Assembly (NCBI GenBank): GCA_963742875.1
Contig: CAVUNO010000001.1
Coordinates: 248,001-312,000 of the forward strand
Direction: 5' to 3'
Source: Bog-532 sp963742875
GTDB taxonomy: Bacteria > Actinomycetota > Actinomycetes > Streptosporangiales > Streptosporangiaceae
Length of the DNA: 64,000 bases
This document shows positions 7,091-15,534 of the stretch, one piece after another; positions within the stretch are counted from its first letter, which is position 1, and every line of letters begins with the position of its first letter. The translations under genes and the position numbers were made by a program. A model generated the notes under the pieces. It was not told the DNA's origin. It made no database searches and worked only from the letters and a program-made list of their open reading frames with translations.

Positions 7091-9457
7091 GTGACTGAAC
7101 GGGTCCGGACGGCCGTCCGGGTGGAGGGGATCGTCCAGGGCGTCGGTTTCCGCCCGTTCGTATACGCACTGGCGTCCGGGCTGGGCCTGGGCGGCCTCGT
7201 CGGCAACGACGCCGACGGGGTTTTCGCTGAGGTCGAGGGGACACCTGCGGCGATCGGCGAGTTCCTTCGCCTGCTGGAACGCGGCGCGCCGCCGCTGGCC
7301 CGGGTCAACCGGGTCCGGACCCGGGCCATGGAGGCAACCGGCTCCGCCAGCTTCTCGATCGTCGCGAGCGAGCCGAACGGGCCGGGTGCCGCGCGCCGGG
7401 CGCTCGTGTCGGCGGACACGGCGACGTGCACGGACTGCCTGCGCGAACTGGCCGACCCGGCGGACCGGCGGTTCGGCTATCCCTTCATCAACTGCACCAA
7501 CTGCGGGCCGCGGTTCACGATCGTCCGGGACGTTCCGTACGACCGGGCCCGCACCACGATGGCCCGGTTCACGATGTGCCCGGCCTGTGCGGCCGAGTAC
7601 GGGGACCCGGGGAACCGGCGCTTTCACGCCGAGCCGACGTGCTGCCCCGGCTGCGGCCCATCACTGGCGCTGATCAGCCCGGCCGGTTCCATGCTGGCCA
7701 ACCCTGTGCCGGCGCACGCCGCCGAGCACAGCGGCACGGGCGTCAGCGCCACGGATGGCCCCAGCCGGGTGGGCAGGCCGGCGGACGGCGACGTGATCGG
7801 CGCGGCGGCGGCGATGCTGCGGGAGGGGCACGTCCTGGCGATCAAGGGACTGGGCGGTTACCACCTGGCGGTGGACGCGACCTCGGACAAGGCCGCGGCA
7901 GCGTTGCGCGAGCGTAAGCACCGTGAGGACAAGCCGTTCGCGGTGATGGTGGCCGACGTGACGGCGGCGCGCCAGTTGTGCGAGGTAAACGACGCGGCGG
8001 CGCGCGTGCTGAGCAGCGTGCGGCGGCCGATCGTACTGCTGCCCGGCCGGCCGGGGACCCCGGTGGCGGAGGCGGTGGCGCCGGGGAACCGGCAGCTGGG
8101 GATCATGCTGCCCTATACGCCGCTGCACCATCTGCTGCTCGGCGCGATGGCCGGTCCTGTCGTGCTGACCAGCGGGAACGTGTCCGACGAGCCGATCGCG
8201 TACCGGGACGACGACGCGCATCGGCGGCTGGGCGCGATCGCGGACGCCTTCCTGACGCACGACCGGGCCATCCACATCCGGACGGACGACTCGGTGGCCA
8301 GAACGTTCCGGGGCCGGGAGATGGTGCTGCGGCGCTCGCGCGGCTATGTGCCCGAGCCGGTGACCGTCGCGACGGCGTTCCGGCGGCCGGTGCTGGCCTG
8401 CGGGGCCGAACTGAAGAACACCTTCTGCCTGGCCAAAGGGAACCGCGCCGTCGTCTCCCACCACATCGGGGACCTGGAGAACGCCGAGACACTGCGCTCC
8501 TTCACCGAGGGCATCGAGCACTTCCGGCGGCTGTTCGGCATCGACCCGCAGGTAGTGGCGTACGACTTGCACCCGGACTACCTGTCCACCAAGTACGCGC
8601 TCGACCTGGACGGGATCGACCTGGTGGGCGTGCAGCACCAGCACGCGCACATCGCATCCTGCCTGGCCGACAACGGCGAGTCCGGGCCGGTCATCGGGGT
8701 CGCCTTCGACGGCACCGGCTATGGCACCGACGGCACGATCTGGGGCGGGGAGTTCCTGATCACGGACCTGGCCGGGTTCCGGCGGGCGGGGCACCTGGCG
8801 CCGGTCCCGATGCCGGGGGGCGCGGCCGCGGTCCGGCAGCCGTGGCGGATGGCCGCCGCGTACCTGGACGCCGCGTTCCCGGACGGCCAGCCCGGCGAGC
8901 CGGGCGTGGCCCGGCGGAACCAGGATCGCTGGGACAGCGTCCTGACGCTCGCCCGGAAGGGGATCAACGCCCCGGTCACCTCCAGCGCGGGCCGTCTGTT
9001 CGACGCCGCCTCGGCGCTGCTCGGGGTGCGCGACACGATCAACTACGAGGGGCAGGCCGCCGTTGAACTGGAACAGCTCGCCGACCCGGCGGAACCGGGC
9101 GGCTACCGGGCCGGCGTCTCCCCCGGTGAGCCGTTTCGGGTGGCCGGCGCGGACCTGATCCGGGAGGCGGCGCGGGACCTGACTCGCGGCACGGCACCCG
9201 CCATCATCGCGGCGCGCTTCCAGCAGGGGATTATTCGGCTCATCGAAGATGGGTGCGCAACCATCCGCGACCGGCACGGGCTGGAGACGGTGGCATTGTC
9301 GGGCGGGGTGTTCCAGAACCTGACCGTGCTCGGCGGGGCGGTGACCCGGCTGCAGGCGCGGGGCTTCCGGGTCCTCACGCACGCTCGCGTGCCGTGCAAC
9401 GACGGGGGGATCAGCCTCGGCCAGGCCGTGGTGGCGGCAGCGCGGGACGCTCAGTGA
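7091..9457 (+). CDS. hypF: Carbamoyltransferase HypF, [NiFe]-hydrogenase maturation
   Basis: Makes the thiocarboxamide on HypE from carbamoyl phosphate and ATP, the source of the two CN ligands of the NiFe centre. GTG at 7091 with GGAAGG just upstream gives 788 aa. Domains in order are: acylphosphatase (VEGIVQGVGFRPFVYAL, residues 9-25), two zinc fingers (CTDCLREL...CTNCGPRF and CPACAAEY...CCPGCGPS), YrdC-like (LAIKGLGGYHLAVDAT) and Kae1-like carbamoyltransferase (VQHQHAHIASCLADNG, GVAFDGTGYGTDG). It is read toward the hyp operon and its stop overlaps the hypB stop by 7 nt, so there is no space for a terminator between them. Confidence 0.97.
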   Translation: MTERVRTAVRVEGIVQGVGFRPFVYALASGLGLGGLVGNDADGVFAEVEGTPAAIGEFLRLLERGAPPLARVNRVRTRAMEATGSASFSIVASEPNGPGAARRALVSADTATCTDCLRELADPADRRFGYPFINCTNCGPRFTIVRDVPYDRARTTMARFTMCPACAAEYGDPGNRRFHAEPTCCPGCGPSLALISPAGSMLANPVPAHAAEHSGTGVSATDGPSRVGRPADGDVIGAAAAMLREGHVLAIKGLGGYHLAVDATSDKAAAALRERKHREDKPFAVMVADVTAARQLCEVNDAAARVLSSVRRPIVLLPGRPGTPVAEAVAPGNRQLGIMLPYTPLHHLLLGAMAGPVVLTSGNVSDEPIAYRDDDAHRRLGAIADAFLTHDRAIHIRTDDSVARTFRGREMVLRRSRGYVPEPVTVATAFRRPVLACGAELKNTFCLAKGNRAVVSHHIGDLENAETLRSFTEGIEHFRRLFGIDPQVVAYDLHPDYLSTKYALDLDGIDLVGVQHQHAHIASCLADNGESGPVIGVAFDGTGYGTDGTIWGGEFLITDLAGFRRAGHLAPVPMPGGAAAVRQPWRMAAAYLDAAFPDGQPGEPGVARRNQDRWDSVLTLARKGINAPVTSSAGRLFDAASALLGVRDTINYEGQAAVELEQLADPAEPGGYRAGVSPGEPFRVAGADLIREAARDLTRGTAPAIIAARFQQGIIRLIEDGCATIRDRHGLETVALSGGVFQNLTVLGGAVTRLQARGFRVLTHARVPCNDGGISLGQAVVAAARDAQ

Positions 9458-10254
9458 GCGGGCGCGGGGACCATGCTGGTCAGCCAGCCGGACCAGGAGG
9501 CCATGCCGGAGCCGGTCACGGCCGAGAGGCTGATCGTCATGGCCCGCGGGCTGACCTGCCCGACGTAGGCCCCGAACCGGCCCGCGTCGAAGTTGACGTA
9601 AGGCCCGAGGTCGGTCTTGGTGATGACCACGAGGTCCGCGCTGCGGAACATCTGCGGGTACTTGAGCGGCTTGTCGGTGCCCTCGGTGACGGAGGTGAGC
9701 ACGACGCGGGCGGTCTCGCCCAGATCGAACAGGGCGGGGCAGACCAGGTTGCCGACGTTCTCGATCAGCACGGCCGACCCGGCGGGCGGATCCAGGGTGC
9801 GCAGGGCGCGGGCGACCATGGCCGCGTCCAGATGGCAGCCCGCCCCGGTGTTGATCTGGACGACCTCGCAGCCCGCCGAGCGGATGCGGTCGGCGTCCAG
9901 GTCGGTCTCCTGGTCGCCCTCGATGACGGAAAGAGCCAGCTTCCCGGCCAGGTCCTCGCTGGTCCGTTCGAGCAGCGTCGTCTTGCCGGAGCCGGGTGAG
10001 CTCATCAGGTTGATGGCCAGGATCCCGCGCTCCCGCAGCCACTCGCGGTTACGCTGCGCCAGATCGTCGTTCTTGGCGAGGATCTTCTGCTGGAGGGTCA
10101 CCGTGCGGCCGTCGTCGTGCGGGTACTCGTGCCCGTGGTCGCGGTCGTGATCATGCTCGTGGCCGTGATCATGGCCGAGCAGGTCCAGCTCGCCCGATTT
10201 GCCAAGGTCACCCAGCCCGCCAAGGTCATCGGTGCAGCCGCACGTCGCGCACAT
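9451..10254 (-). CDS. hypB: GTPase HypB, nickel insertion
   Basis: GTPase/nickel metallochaperone that works with HypA to load Ni into the hydrogenase large subunit. At 267 aa it begins with the high-affinity nickel motif CATCGC (residues 2-7), then a His-rich stretch (residues 28-46, HDHGHEHDHDRDHGHE) that can store Ni. The G domain follows: Walker A SSPGSGKTTL, EGDQETDLDADR, INTGAGCHLD with metal-binding Cys/His, and IENVGNLVCPA. It is the last gene of the leftward maturation operon, 2 nt after hypA. Confidence 0.97.
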   Translation of the reverse strand: MCATCGCTDDLGGLGDLGKSGELDLLGHDHGHEHDHDRDHGHEYPHDDGRTVTLQQKILAKNDDLAQRNREWLRERGILAINLMSSPGSGKTTLLERTSEDLAGKLALSVIEGDQETDLDADRIRSAGCEVVQINTGAGCHLDAAMVARALRTLDPPAGSAVLIENVGNLVCPALFDLGETARVVLTSVTEGTDKPLKYPQMFRSADLVVITKTDLGPYVNFDAGRFGAYVGQVSPRAMTISLSAVTGSGMASWSGWLTSMVPAPAH

Positions 10255-10256
10255 GA

Positions 10257-10604
10257 TCAGGCCACCCTTACCGAGGTGATAGTGAGTTGCTGGCCGGACA
10301 GGACCTTGACGTCGGCGCTGCCGCATGGGCAGAGGAGGATCGGCCCGCCGGGACCGCCGGGGTCCTCCGGCGCGAAGGTGACCCGGCAGGCGCGGCATTC
10401 GCACTGGATCCCCGGCTCGGTGATCTGCAGGCTGGCGCCTTCCAGCGTGGTGCCCTCGGTGACCAGGTCGAAGCAGAACAGCAGCGAATCGGCGACCACT
10501 CCGGACAGCGCGCCGATCTCCAGGCGTACCTCGGAGATCTTCTGACCCGGCAGCCGCTCGGTCACCGCGTCCACCAGCCCCTCCGCCATCGCGAGTTCAT
10601 GCAT
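10257..10604 (-). CDS. hypA: HypA nickel/zinc metallochaperone
   Basis: Partner of HypB. The N-terminal MHE motif (residues 1-3) is the nickel site. Two Cys pairs, CECRAC and CPCGS, form the structural zinc site (residues about 68-94). The 115-aa length is standard. A proline/glycine-rich stretch (APEDPGGPGGP) lies between the zinc pairs. It lies 6 nt downstream of the hypE stop in the leftward operon. Confidence 0.96.
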   Translation of the reverse strand: MHELAMAEGLVDAVTERLPGQKISEVRLEIGALSGVVADSLLFCFDLVTEGTTLEGASLQITEPGIQCECRACRVTFAPEDPGGPGGPILLCPCGSADVKVLSGQQLTITSVRVA

Positions 10605-10610
10605 GCCACA

Positions 10611-11825
10611 TCAGCAGATCCGCGGCAGAGGGTCGCCGACCAGCAGGTCGATGATCCGCGTTCCGCCGAAGGCGGTCTTCAGGTGGACGATGCCGGGCGG
10701 CCCGTCGGTCACGTGCCCGATGACCGACGCCTGCGCGCCGAGGGGGTGGGTGCGCAGCGCGGCCAGCGCCTGGCCGGCCTGGTTCCCGGCCACGACGGCG
10801 ACGAGCCGGCCCTCGCACGCCACGTACATCGGGTCGATGCCGAGCAGTTCCGCGGCCCCGCGGACCTCGGGCCGGACGGGGATGTCGTCCTCGTTGACCA
10901 GCACTCCGACGTCCGCCGACCTGGCGATCTCGTTGAGGATCGTGGCCACGCCGCCGCGGGTCGCGTCGCGCATGGCCCGGACGCCGGGCACCGCGTCGAG
11001 CAGCCCGGCTACCAGGCCGTTCAGCGGGGCGGTGTCGGACTGCACGTCGGCTTCGATGTCCAGCTCGCCGCGGGCCAGCATGATGGTGACCCCGTGGTCG
11101 CCGATCGGGCCGGAGACGATAATGGCGTCACCCGGCTGGGCATGGGCAACGCCGAACGGGACGTCGCGATCGAGCACGCCTACGCCCGCGGTGTTGATGT
11201 AGCAGCCGTCGGCCTTGCCGCGCTGGACGACCTTGGTGTCGCCGGTCACCACCGAGATGCCGGCGGCCGCTGCGGCCGTGCGCATGGACTCGGCGATCCG
11301 GGTCAGGTCAGCGACCGGCAAGCCCTCCTCGAGGATGAATCCGGCCGACAGGTAGAGCGGGGTGGCACCGCTCACGGCGAGGTCGTTGACCGTACCGTTA
11401 ATGGCGAGCTCCCCGATGTCGCCGCCGGGGAAGAACAACGGGGAGACCACGTAGGAGTCGGTGGTGAGGGCGACCCGCGCGCCGCCGACCGTGAGCGACG
11501 CCGCGTCCTCGAGCGGCTCGAGCAGCGGGTTGCGAAACGCGTCCAGGAAGATGGCCTCGATCAGTGTCGCGGTCGCCTTGCCGCCCGCTCCGTGCGACAT
11601 CGTGATGCGCTCTTCCCGGACCCGGGGCCGTCGCCGGCGGGCGCGGTCGATGCGGTCGAGCACCTGCTGCTCGCGGTCGGGCACCTGGTCACGCTCGTGG
11701 TGCTCATGGTGCTCGTCGTGCTCGCGCAGGGCCTGCTCGACCCAGCCGGCCGGGGGTACGCCGCGGCCACCGGTGTCCCCGACCGCATCAACCCCGGTGG
11801 GCCCGCCAGGTCCGTTGGCGGTCAC
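10611..11825 (-). CDS. hypE: HypE, cyanide-ligand synthesis, with His-rich N-terminal extension
   Basis: ATP-dependent dehydration of the carbamoylated C-terminal cysteine yields the thiocyanate that donates CN to iron. The PurM-like fold is clear (MSHGAGGKATATLIEAIF, LTTDSYVVSPLFFPGGDIG, VTGDTKVV). The protein ends in PRIC with the essential terminal Cys. GTG at 11825 overlaps the hypD stop (GTGA), so it is the coupled start, giving 404 aa. This leaves about 77 residues before the conserved core, including EHDEHHEHHERD, a histidine-rich metal-binding-like patch unusual for HypE. An internal start close to MSHGAGG would give the normal size. Confidence 0.94.
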   Translation of the reverse strand: MTANGPGGPTGVDAVGDTGGRGVPPAGWVEQALREHDEHHEHHERDQVPDREQQVLDRIDRARRRRPRVREERITMSHGAGGKATATLIEAIFLDAFRNPLLEPLEDAASLTVGGARVALTTDSYVVSPLFFPGGDIGELAINGTVNDLAVSGATPLYLSAGFILEEGLPVADLTRIAESMRTAAAAAGISVVTGDTKVVQRGKADGCYINTAGVGVLDRDVPFGVAHAQPGDAIIVSGPIGDHGVTIMLARGELDIEADVQSDTAPLNGLVAGLLDAVPGVRAMRDATRGGVATILNEIARSADVGVLVNEDDIPVRPEVRGAAELLGIDPMYVACEGRLVAVVAGNQAGQALAALRTHPLGAQASVIGHVTDGPPGIVHLKTAFGGTRIIDLLVGDPLPRIC

Positions 11826-12964
11826 GGCCGTCCCACCTGGATGGTCACGGTTTCCTTGACGCGGTGCCGGTTCATCCGGCCGAAGTTGTAGTACGCGGCG
11901 CAGGCGCCCTCGGGCGAGACCATGCAGGTGCCGATCGGGGTCTCGGGCGTGCAGGCGGTGCCGAAGACCTTGCATTCCCACGGCTTGAGGACGCCCTTCA
12001 GCACCTCGCCGCACTGGCACGCCTTCGGGTCGGCGACCCGGACCCCGGGCACGTCGAAGAGCAGTTCGGCGTCGAAGCGCGCGTACTTCTCGCGGACGCT
12101 CAGCGCGGAGTGGGAGATGAAGCCGAGACCCCGCCACTCGAAGTACGGGCGCAGCTCCATCGTCTCGCCGATGACCTTCAGCGCCGTCACGTTCCCGTCC
12201 CACGGGACCACGCGGGAGTACTGGTTCTCCACCTCGGAGCGGTCTTCGGACAGCTGCAGCATCAGCATGTAGATCGACTGCAGGATGTCCAGCGGCTCGA
12301 ACCCGGCGGTGACGACCGGCTTGCCGTAGTCCCGGGCGATAAACTCATACGGTCGGCAGCCGATCACGGTGGACACGTGCCCGGGGCCGATGAAGCCGTC
12401 TAGCCGCAGGTCCGGGGAGTCCAGGATCGCCTTGATAGCCGGGATGATCGTGACGTGGTTGCAGAACACCGAGAAGTTCGGCAGGTTCTCGGCCGCCGCG
12501 CGCATGATCGTCATGGCCGTGGACGGAGCCGTGGTCTCGAAGCCGATGGCCATGAACACGACCCGCTGGTCCGGGTTGTTCCGCGCGATCTTCAGCGAGT
12601 CAAGCGGGGAGTAGACCATGCGGATGTCGGTCCCGGCCGCCTTGGCGTCGAAGAACGAGCCGTTGCTGCCCGGCACGCGCATCATGTCGCCGAACGACGT
12701 CATGATCACGTCGGGCTCGGCGGCCAGGGCCATGGCGTCGTCCACGCGGCCCATGGGGATCACGCACACCGGGCAGCCGGGCCCATGCACCAGGGTGACC
12801 GACTCTGGCAGGTAGTCCTCCAGGCCGTGCTTGTAGATGGTGTGCGTGTGGCCGCCGCACACCTCCATCAGCTTGTACTGACGACCCGGCTCACACAGCG
12901 CGGCGATCTTGGCCGCGAGGGCGTGCGCCTTGTCCGCGTCGCGGAATTCATCAACGAACTTCAT
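11822..12964 (-). CDS. hypD: HypD, Fe(CN)2CO scaffold assembly
   Basis: Iron-sulfur scaffold that, with HypC, assembles the Fe(CN)2CO unit. 380 aa from the ATG at 12964. Conserved motifs are MEVCGGHTHTIYKHG, VHGPGCPVCVIPMG, GFETTAP and CNHVTIIPA, plus the C-terminal cysteine-rich 4Fe-4S region (CQCGEVLKGVLKPWECKVFG). It lies 11 nt after hypC, and its stop overlaps the hypE start. Confidence 0.97.
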   Translation of the reverse strand: MKFVDEFRDADKAHALAAKIAALCEPGRQYKLMEVCGGHTHTIYKHGLEDYLPESVTLVHGPGCPVCVIPMGRVDDAMALAAEPDVIMTSFGDMMRVPGSNGSFFDAKAAGTDIRMVYSPLDSLKIARNNPDQRVVFMAIGFETTAPSTAMTIMRAAAENLPNFSVFCNHVTIIPAIKAILDSPDLRLDGFIGPGHVSTVIGCRPYEFIARDYGKPVVTAGFEPLDILQSIYMLMLQLSEDRSEVENQYSRVVPWDGNVTALKVIGETMELRPYFEWRGLGFISHSALSVREKYARFDAELLFDVPGVRVADPKACQCGEVLKGVLKPWECKVFGTACTPETPIGTCMVSPEGACAAYYNFGRMNRHRVKETVTIQVGRP

Positions 12965-12975
12965 GACCCGCCCCT

Positions 12976-13248
12976 TTACTCGATCCGCGATTCGGCGAGC
13001 GCTTCCAGCTCGTCCGCGTAGGCCTGGCCGATCCCGTCCAGGAACTGCAGCGCTGCCGCGGCTTCCGCCTCGTCGATCTTGGACAGCGCGAAGCCGACGT
13101 GGATCAGGACCCACTCCCCAGGCACGGGCAGGTCATCGGCGAGCAGGCCGATATTGATCACCCGCCGGACGCCGCTGACGTCGACCCGGGCCAGATCCGG
13201 CTGGTCCGGGAGGAGTTCGATCACCTCACCCGGTATGCCGAGGCACAT
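12976..13248 (-). CDS. hypC: HypC/HupF chaperone
   Basis: Small chaperone that carries iron/CO2-derived ligand to HypD and holds the immature large subunit. It starts with the invariant MCLGIPG, whose Cys2 is the functional residue, followed by the OB-fold body (VDVSGVRRVINIGLL, GEWVLIHVGFALSKID). 90 aa. The tail after SKID is longer than the shortest homologues. A second HypC-like gene exists upstream in the same operon. Confidence 0.96.
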   Translation of the reverse strand: MCLGIPGEVIELLPDQPDLARVDVSGVRRVINIGLLADDLPVPGEWVLIHVGFALSKIDEAEAAAALQFLDGIGQAYADELEALAESRIE

Positions 13249-13276
13249 AGGACCATCCCCTCAATAATCTCATTAA

Positions 13277-13891
13277 TCAAGGCTCCTGGCCGGCGGCAGG
13301 CGCGCGGGGACCGCTGCGGGCGGTCTCCGGGCCGGCGGCTGGTGGGTACGGAACATCGCCGGCGCTGTCCGCGGCCGGTTGATAAGGAGCGCCGCCGGCG
13401 TTGTCGGCGACCAGCTTGGTCACGACGCGGATCGCCCCGTCCACGGCGGCGGCGACGGGCTCGCTGAGCCCGATGCCTTCCTCCAGGCTGGCGGGCTGGC
13501 AGCCGACCACCACAATCCGGCCGGCCTTCGCCCCGAGCATCTCCAGCACACCGAACACCATGTCGGGCTGCATCCCGTGCGCGTTGAACATCTGGCTGCC
13601 CTGGAGCGGGCCGCCGGTGCTGGCGGCCAGATCGGGCCGGTCCTGCGGCCCCACTTCCAGCACGGTCAGGGTGCCCGGCGGCCCGCCGCGCGGCGCAGCG
13701 TCAACGAGGATCGTGGTCTCGTACCCGTCGGCTATGTCATACGCCAGGTGCATGCCGCTCGTCCCGTAGTCGGCGACCCGGACCCCGTCCGGCATCTCGG
13801 TGAACGCCAGGCGCCGGGCGACCTCCACACCGAAACCATCGTCACCCAGGAAGATGTTGCCCACGCCGGCGACGAGAACGCGGCCGGTCAT
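13277..13891 (-). CDS. Hydrogenase maturation endopeptidase (HyaD/HybD family)
   Basis: Nickel-dependent protease that removes the C-terminal peptide of the large subunit after Ni insertion. The family motif GVGNIFLGDDGFGVEV contains the metal-binding acidic residue; a second set of ligands lies in LVDAAPRGGPPG and FNAHGMQPDMVF. Core about 150 aa, followed by a 50-aa low-complexity Pro/Ala tail with an imperfect AGGAPYQPAADS/AGDVPYPPAAGP repeat. The ATG at 13891 overlaps the stop of the SIS gene upstream (ATGA). The most likely substrate is the group 1h large subunit encoded at 18569. Confidence 0.93.
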   Translation of the reverse strand: MTGRVLVAGVGNIFLGDDGFGVEVARRLAFTEMPDGVRVADYGTSGMHLAYDIADGYETTILVDAAPRGGPPGTLTVLEVGPQDRPDLAASTGGPLQGSQMFNAHGMQPDMVFGVLEMLGAKAGRIVVVGCQPASLEEGIGLSEPVAAAVDGAIRVVTKLVADNAGGAPYQPAADSAGDVPYPPAAGPETARSGPRAPAAGQEP

Positions 13892-14676
13892 GGCGTCAGC
13901 CCGGGGCCGTCGCCGCGGACCGGGGCGCCCGCCGCGCTGGCCGCTCGGAAAGCGGCGACGGTCAGCTCCCACAGCACGTGGTAGATGGTCGTCTGCGCCT
14001 CCTGGATCCGGTGCACCGACGAGGACGGCGCGACGAACAGGTAGTCGATGCCATCGAGCTCGGCCATCTTTCCCCCGTCGTATCCCGCCAGGCCGATGGT
14101 CAGCATGCCCCGCCGGCTGGCCTCGTCAAACGCCCGGATCAGGTTGGCGGAGTTCCCGCTGGTCGACAGGCCGACCGCGATGTCGTCCCGGCCCCCGAAG
14201 GCGGCGAGCTGGCGGGCGAACACGACCTCCACGCCGATGTCGTTGCACAGCGCGGTTACCACGGAGGTGTCGTTGGCCAGGCCGAAGGCCGGCAGCGGCG
14301 GGGCGTCACCGCCGGGATTGAGGAACAAGGTAGCGAGCTGCTGCGCGTCGGTGGCACTGCCGCCGTTGCCGAAGGCGAAGAGCCGGCCCCCAGCGGTGAA
14401 CCGGTCCGCGGCCGCGGCGGCGCACCGGGCCAGCCGCGCCCCGTCCCGGGCGCTGACGGCCTGCCTCAGCTCGGTGATCTCGGCGATCTTGGCGACGGTG
14501 GAGGCGCGAACCTGGGCCAGGACGGCGGAGGTGTCCGTCGTGCCCGCGTGCGTGCCCGGATAAAGAAATGGATACAGCGACTCGACGCCACCCGCCTGCT
14601 GGGTCCCGGGCGCCTCGCCCGAGCCGCTCGCCTGGCCGGCTCCGCGGGCGCGGTCCTGGCTGTCCTGCCGCGTCAC
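13888..14676 (-). CDS. SIS-domain phosphosugar isomerase-like protein A (GmhA-related)
   Basis: GmhA-like SIS fold, the family of sedoheptulose-7-phosphate isomerase. After a 55-aa low-complexity leader come GNGGSATDAQQLATLF, DIAVGLSTSGNSANLI, GYDGGKMAELDGIDY and IQEAQTTIYHVLWEL. The phosphate-binding STSGNS serines and the last-helix His are intact. By alignment from memory to E. coli GmhA, the positions of catalytic His61 and Glu65 read Gln and Leu. GTG at 14676 overlaps the preceding stop region and the stop overlaps the endopeptidase start. Homologous SIS genes are known from group 1h hydrogenase operons, but their role is not established. It may pair with protein B at 14926. Confidence 0.85.
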   Translation of the reverse strand: MTRQDSQDRARGAGQASGSGEAPGTQQAGGVESLYPFLYPGTHAGTTDTSAVLAQVRASTVAKIAEITELRQAVSARDGARLARCAAAAADRFTAGGRLFAFGNGGSATDAQQLATLFLNPGGDAPPLPAFGLANDTSVVTALCNDIGVEVVFARQLAAFGGRDDIAVGLSTSGNSANLIRAFDEASRRGMLTIGLAGYDGGKMAELDGIDYLFVAPSSSVHRIQEAQTTIYHVLWELTVAAFRAASAAGAPVRGDGPGLTP

Positions 14677-14680
14677 CGGG

Positions 14681-14929
14681 TCATCTCCCCACGACGGCGA
14701 TGGCTTCCTTGGCGTGCACGAGAATCGCGTCGCCGATCCCAGCCTGTACCAGGGCGACGCTAACTTCCTCCTCGCCCTGCCCAGTATCGACCACGGCCAG
14801 GCCATCGGCCAGCAACCGGACGATGGTGACCTCGACGGCGGTGTCGGAGCAGGTGATGCAGACGTCGCCGCAGCACTCCGGCACGGCGTCCTCCGGTCCG
14901 GGCGGCTCCCGGCCGGCGCGCGCCGTCAC
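14681..14929 (-). CDS. HypC-like small protein lacking the MC start
   Basis: 82-aa protein resembling the HypC/HupF fold: DVCITCSDTAVEVTIVRLL, VDTGQGEEEVSVALV and GDAILVHAKEAIAVVG follow the HypC order of strands and end in the LVHA signature. It lacks the N-terminal Met-Cys of true HypC. Instead it has CCGDVCITC near residues 20-28, reminiscent of the separate HypC-type paralogues seen in actinobacterial hydrogenase operons. GTG at 14929 overlaps the stop of SIS gene B, and SIS gene A starts 5 nt downstream. Likely an assembly chaperone or adaptor; the role is inferred. Confidence 0.8.
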   Translation of the reverse strand: MTARAGREPPGPEDAVPECCGDVCITCSDTAVEVTIVRLLADGLAVVDTGQGEEEVSVALVQAGIGDAILVHAKEAIAVVGR

Positions 14930-15534
14930 GCGACCACCTGGGGGTCGAGCACGCCGGGCTGCTCGAAGAACACGTGTACCAGCTCCCACAGCAGGTGATA
15001 CTGGGTCACCTGCAGTTCCTTGACGATCCGCGGGTCGCCGGACGGCGCGGTCAGCAGGTGGTCGATGGCCGGATGGCCCATCATCGCACCTCCGTCGCCG
15101 CCGGCCAGGGCGATCGTCAGCAGCCCGAGCTGCCGGGCCGTCTCCAGGCCAGCCAGCACGCTCGCGCAGTGGCCGTCCGCGGAGATGCCGAGCGCGATGT
15201 CCTCGGGCGCCGCGAGGTAGCGGATCTGATGCGCGAAGATCTCCCCGATGCCGTCCCGCGCCGCGATACCGGTCACCGTGGCCACGTCCGTGGTCAGCGC
15301 GATCGCTGGCAGCGCGCGCTTTCCGACGATCACCGGGTGCACGAACTCCACCGCCACGTGCTGGGCGTCCGCGCTGGCCCCGCCGGTGCCGAAAACCACG
15401 AGCTTGCCGCCGCGATGGAAGCGGACCGCCATCGCGTGGCAGGCACCGGCGACCGCGGTCGCCTGGGCGGTCAGCGCTCGGGTGGGGGCTACCCGCCGCT
15501 CGAATAGCCGGTCCGCGCCGCCCGGGTCATTCAT
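14926..15534 (-). CDS. SIS-domain protein B (GmhA-related)
   Basis: 202-aa GmhA-like protein: FGTGGASADAQHVAVEFVHP, ALPAIALTTDVATVTG, ALGISADGHCASVLAGLE, GDGGAMMG and VTQYHLLWELVHVFFEQP. It keeps the residues aligned with GmhA His61, Glu65 and His180, but the phosphate-binding STSGNS loop is SADGHC. This is the reverse of protein A. The start overlaps the YceI gene stop and the stop overlaps the HypC-like gene, so the set is translated as a unit. It may form a mixed oligomer with protein A; the substrate is unknown. Confidence 0.85.
   Translation of the reverse strand: MNDPGGADRLFERRVAPTRALTAQATAVAGACHAMAVRFHRGGKLVVFGTGGASADAQHVAVEFVHPVIVGKRALPAIALTTDVATVTGIAARDGIGEIFAHQIRYLAAPEDIALGISADGHCASVLAGLETARQLGLLTIALAGGDGGAMMGHPAIDHLLTAPSGDPRIVKELQVTQYHLLWELVHVFFEQPGVLDPQVVA

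Noticed and set aside
7661..10042. Long leftward reading frame opposite hypF (about 790 codons)
   Set aside because: hypF and hypB explain both strands; the product is Arg/Pro/Gly-rich and without motifs.
11826..12203. Longer HypE start inside hypD
   Set aside because: The frame upstream of 11825 overlaps the certain hypD gene; the GTG overlapping the hypD stop is the natural start.
13888..15534. Annotating the two SIS genes simply as gmhA for heptose (LPS or S-layer) synthesis
   Set aside because: No heptose kinase, adenylyltransferase or glycosyltransferase is present, catalytic residues differ, and both genes are coupled to hydrogenase maturation genes.
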